A DNA stretch of 15,445 nucleotides from the NCBI GenBank assembly GCA_964575975.1, contig CAZNTU010000128.1, forward strand, positions 1-15,445, written 5' to 3'. Positions 13,083 to 15,445 of the stretch are shown piece after piece (the first letter of the stretch is position 1; every line of letters starts with the position of its first letter). This DNA is from G963674505 sp964575975 (GTDB taxonomy: Bacteria > Desulfobacterota > Desulfobacteria > Desulfobacterales > SKZT01). A program made the translations under genes and the position numbers. A model generated the notes under the pieces. It was not told the DNA's origin and made no database searches. It was given only the letters and a program-made list of their open reading frames with translations.

Positions 13083-14080
13083 ACTATCCGCAAAGCGCCG
13101 CATGCGACGGCGCGAATTTCACGCTTCGGAACTATTTGCCCGGAATGGGGGCCGGCGACGCGGCCTGCGCAATCCTCGAGGGGTTGACTTCCCCGCGAAA
13201 ACGCATTTCCAGCATGTTTTTCTACGACGCCGCCGGGTCCAAGCTGTTCGAGGAGATCACTCGCCTTCCCGAATACTACCCGACGCGCACGGAGAAAAAA
13301 CTGCTGGGCCAGATCGGTCCGTCGTTCTTCGACAAGCCGGAGAGTTTGAACATCGTCGAAATCGGAAGCGGGGACTGTTCGAAGATTTCGATTTTGCTTG
13401 GCGCCATTCCCCCGCAACGCTGGAGTTCCGTCCGCTACATGCCCGTCGATGTCAGCGACTCGGCCATTCGGGAATCCGCAGACGAACTGCGGCGAAAATT
13501 TCCCGGCGTCGAAATCGAGGGCATCGTCGCGGACTTTACCCGGCAGCTGCACCATATCCCGGACTGCGGAAACCGTCTGTTCTGCTTCTTGGGAAGCACC
13601 CTGGGCAATCTATCGCGAGAGCAGGAAAAGCAATTCTTCCTGGACATGGGGCGAATCATGTGCGCCGGAGACACTCTGCTGCTCGGCGTGGACATGATCA
13701 AAGAGGCCGACATCCTGGAAAGGGCCTACAACGACAGCCAGGGAGTCACCGCCGCCTTCAACCGGAACATCCTGAACGTCGTCAACCAAATCGTCGGCGC
13801 CGATTTCGACCCCGAGTCGTTCGAGCATCTGGCCTTCTTCAACCATGATAAAGATCGCGTCGAAATGCATTTGCGGGCGATCAGGCCGATGCGAATCAAC
13901 TGTACCGGACACCCCGAAAAAATCGAGTTTCGCGAGGGCGAAACCATCCACACCGAAAATTCCCATAAGTACACGAACGACTATGTAAGAAATTTGGCCG
14001 CGACCGGCGGGCTGGAAATCCAAGAGATTTTCACGGACGAAAAACGCTGGTTTTCGTTGATTCGTTTGTTGAAAATATAG
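13079..14080 (+). CDS. egtD: L-histidine N-alpha-methyltransferase (hercynine synthase)
   Basis: Trimethylates the alpha-amino group of histidine with S-adenosylmethionine, giving hercynine; called EanA in the anaerobic pathway. 333 aa against about 320 usual. Hallmarks are FFYDAAGSKLFEEIT and LPEYYPTRTE (47-72), SAM motif VEIGSGDCSK (93-102), CFLGSTLGNL (169-178), ERAYNDSQGVTAAFN (214-228) and HTENSHKY (291-298). The histidine-binding residues I recall from Mycobacterium EgtD (Y56, N166, Y206, E282, S284) fall at a constant offset of 11: Y67, N177, Y217, E293, S295. The start at 13079 is set by the ATGA overlap with the eanB stop, implying translational coupling. No EgtB-type iron sulfoxide synthase is in view, which fits an oxygen-independent route through EanB. 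Confidence 0.95.
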   Translation: MNYPQSAACDGANFTLRNYLPGMGAGDAACAILEGLTSPRKRISSMFFYDAAGSKLFEEITRLPEYYPTRTEKKLLGQIGPSFFDKPESLNIVEIGSGDCSKISILLGAIPPQRWSSVRYMPVDVSDSAIRESADELRRKFPGVEIEGIVADFTRQLHHIPDCGNRLFCFLGSTLGNLSREQEKQFFLDMGRIMCAGDTLLLGVDMIKEADILERAYNDSQGVTAAFNRNILNVVNQIVGADFDPESFEHLAFFNHDKDRVEMHLRAIRPMRINCTGHPEKIEFREGETIHTENSHKYTNDYVRNLAATGGLEIQEIFTDEKRWFSLIRLLKI

Positions 14081-14109
14081 CTTGAAATAATAGGACGACC
14101 CTATCGACT

Positions 14110-15330
14110 ATGTTGGACATCGCAAAAATACGGAACGATTTTCCGATTTTGAGCCAGAAAGTCTACGGCAGGCCGCTGGTCTACCTGGACAACGCCGCCA
14201 CGACCCAGAAGCCCCGGGCCGTCCTGGACCGCATCGTCGAGTTCTATACCAGTCACAACGGCAACATCCATCGCGGCGTCCATTTTCTGAGCGAGTACGC
14301 GAGCAGCCTGTACGAAGCGGCCAGAGCAAAGGTTCGATCTTTTATCAACGCGTCGGACCCTGCGGAAATTGTTTTCACCAGAAGCGCCACCGAGTCGGTC
14401 AATCTCGTGGCCGCGTCGTTCGGGGAGGCTTTCGTGGGCGAGGGAGACGAGATAATCGTCACCGAGATGGAGCACCACTCGAACATCGTGCCTTGGCAGA
14501 ACCTTTGCCGGCGAAAAGGGGCGGCGCTCAAGTTCGTTCCGTTCCATGACGACGGTTCGTTGAATATGGACCGTTTGCGGTCCTTGATTTCGGACAGGAC
14601 GAAACTGGTGTCCGCAGTATACGTGTCGAACGTCCTGGGGCAGGTCAACCCGGCGAAGGAAATCGTTTCGTTGGCGCACGGATTCGACATTCCTGTCCTG
14701 ATCGACGGCGCCCAGGCGGTACAGCACATTTCCGTGGACGTGCAGGAACTGGACTGCGATTTCTTCGTCTTTTCGGGTCATAAAATGTACGCGGACACGG
14801 GAATCGGAGTGCTGTACGGAAAGAAAATCTGGCTGGAGGCGATGCCCCCCTACCAGAGCGGCGGAGGAATGATCAAGAGCGTCGAGATGGACGAAACCGT
14901 TTTCGGGGAGCCGCCGCTTAAATTCGAGGCGGGCACGCCCCATATATCAGGCGCGGCAAGTCTTGAGGCGGCGATCGATTATATAAGGGAAATCGGTTTG
15001 GACCGAATCGAGGCCCACGAGTCGGATCTGATTCGTTACGCTGTGAAACGGTTGCAATCCATCGACGGGCTTGCGATTTACGGACGGACCTCCCGTCCTT
15101 GCGGCGCGGTTTCCTTCAACCTGGACGGCGTTCACCCTTACGACGCGGGCGTCATCCTCGACAAGATGGGCATCGCCGTGCGGACCGGGAACCATTGCGC
15201 ACAGCCCGTGATGAAGCACTACGGAATTCCCGGGACCATTCGGGCCAGTTTCGCCGTGTACAATACGCGGGACGACATCGACCAGTTGATCGACGGGCTG
15301 GAAAAAGCGCGGAAAATCCTGGGCGACTGA
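14110..15330 (+). CDS. sufS: SufS-type cysteine desulfurase
   Basis: PLP enzyme converting cysteine to alanine and leaving a persulfide on its own cysteine; group II desulfurases also act as selenocysteine lyases. 406 aa, normal length. Visible features: YLDNAATTQKP (25-35), EMEHHSNIVPW with cofactor-stacking His123, IDGAQAVQH (198-206), PLP lysine K225 in FSGHKMYADTGIGVLYGK (given in part: 221-238), GTPHISGAA (275-283), catalytic C363 in VRTGNHCAQPVM, and R378 in IRASFAVYNT. It starts 29 bp after egtD, with only a weak upstream AGGA and no close RBS, so coupling from upstream translation is possible. Followed by sufE. In this operon it may feed persulfide to EanB, to Fe-S assembly, or to both. 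Confidence 0.95.
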   Translation: MLDIAKIRNDFPILSQKVYGRPLVYLDNAATTQKPRAVLDRIVEFYTSHNGNIHRGVHFLSEYASSLYEAARAKVRSFINASDPAEIVFTRSATESVNLVAASFGEAFVGEGDEIIVTEMEHHSNIVPWQNLCRRKGAALKFVPFHDDGSLNMDRLRSLISDRTKLVSAVYVSNVLGQVNPAKEIVSLAHGFDIPVLIDGAQAVQHISVDVQELDCDFFVFSGHKMYADTGIGVLYGKKIWLEAMPPYQSGGGMIKSVEMDETVFGEPPLKFEAGTPHISGAASLEAAIDYIREIGLDRIEAHESDLIRYAVKRLQSIDGLAIYGRTSRPCGAVSFNLDGVHPYDAGVILDKMGIAVRTGNHCAQPVMKHYGIPGTIRASFAVYNTRDDIDQLIDGLEKARKILGD

Positions 15331-15381
15331 TCAATATGAATCGATAAAGAAGAAATCGAAACTTTGCGGAGGACCATGCCG

Positions 15382-15445
15382 ATGACGACAGCCGCGATAA
15401 CGGGCATAAACGACATACAGGACGGGATTGTCGAAGACATGGCCC
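15382..15445 (+). CDS. sufE: SufE-like sulfur acceptor (partial, runs off window)
   Basis: Only about 21 codons are in the window: MTTAAITGINDIQDGIVEDM and on. The IQDxIVED stretch matches the start of SufE proteins (IQDEIVEEF-type), which take sulfur from SufS and stimulate it. GGAGG at 15368-15372 is 9 bases from this ATG and only 3 from the in-frame ATG at 15376, so I prefer 15382. Position 51 bp after sufS strengthens the call. Too little sequence is present to see the active-site cysteine. Confidence 0.7.
   Translation, partial: MTTAAITGINDIQDGIVEDMA

Noticed and set aside
15343..15381. ATG at 15346 or 15376 as the next gene start
   Set aside because: The first meets a stop within a few codons; the second is only 3 bases from GGAGG, whereas 15382 has proper spacing.

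Overview
The window looks like a chromosomal segment of an anaerobic or microaerophilic bacterium of moderately high GC. It most likely comes from a metagenome-assembled or draft genome, because a run of exactly 100 Ns (3199-3298) is flanked on both sides by the same 55-mer. Gene content (long-type QueF, M42 aminopeptidase, VapBC, class II aldolase, Suf proteins, an anaerobic ergothioneine pair, a probable selenoprotein) does not fix the phylum. The hairpin-rich intergenic repeats recall those of uncultured Planctomycetota/Verrucomicrobiota/Lentisphaerota-type genomes, but that is only an impression.

Layout. 10-831 (+) is queF, which overlaps convergently by 20 bp with an M42 aminopeptidase (812-1927, -). 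A vapBC toxin-antitoxin pair follows (2199-2854, -). Next is a gene-free, repeat-rich stretch with the assembly gap (2855-3626). Then come a class II aldolase (3627-4895, -) and, upstream of it on the same strand, a MutS-like ATPase with two hydrophobic segments (4940-6622, -). A DUF3500 gene (6916-7923, +) converges on a ferritin-like gene (8293-9147, -) across a 370-bp interval packed with hairpins. A minus-strand group follows: a single-domain rhodanese (10887-11222), a decayed SLC13 transporter (9730-10868) and a small Rossmann protein (9369-9713). Divergent from it is a plus-strand sulfur operon running off the window: a triple-rhodanese EanB (11799-13082), the histidine methyltransferase EgtD/EanA (13079-14080), a SufS cysteine desulfurase (14110-15330) and the start of SufE (15382-).

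Two points matter most. (1) The operon at 11799-15445 reads as an oxygen-independent ergothioneine pathway with its own sulfur supply: SufS and SufE would mobilise persulfide from cysteine, EgtD makes hercynine, and EanB inserts the sulfur. The EanB and EgtD active-site residues I remember from characterised enzymes fall at constant offsets in these proteins. (2) The divergent single-domain rhodanese has an in-frame TGA exactly where the catalytic cysteine belongs. It is followed by a two-helix hairpin whose apical loop begins GG, 21 nt after the TGA, as expected of a bacterial SECIS element. It is therefore probably a selenocysteine-containing sulfurtransferase rather than a truncated gene. 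The transporter next to it is a pseudogene in this assembly: its first SNT-type helical-hairpin region is missing and an in-frame TAG is present.
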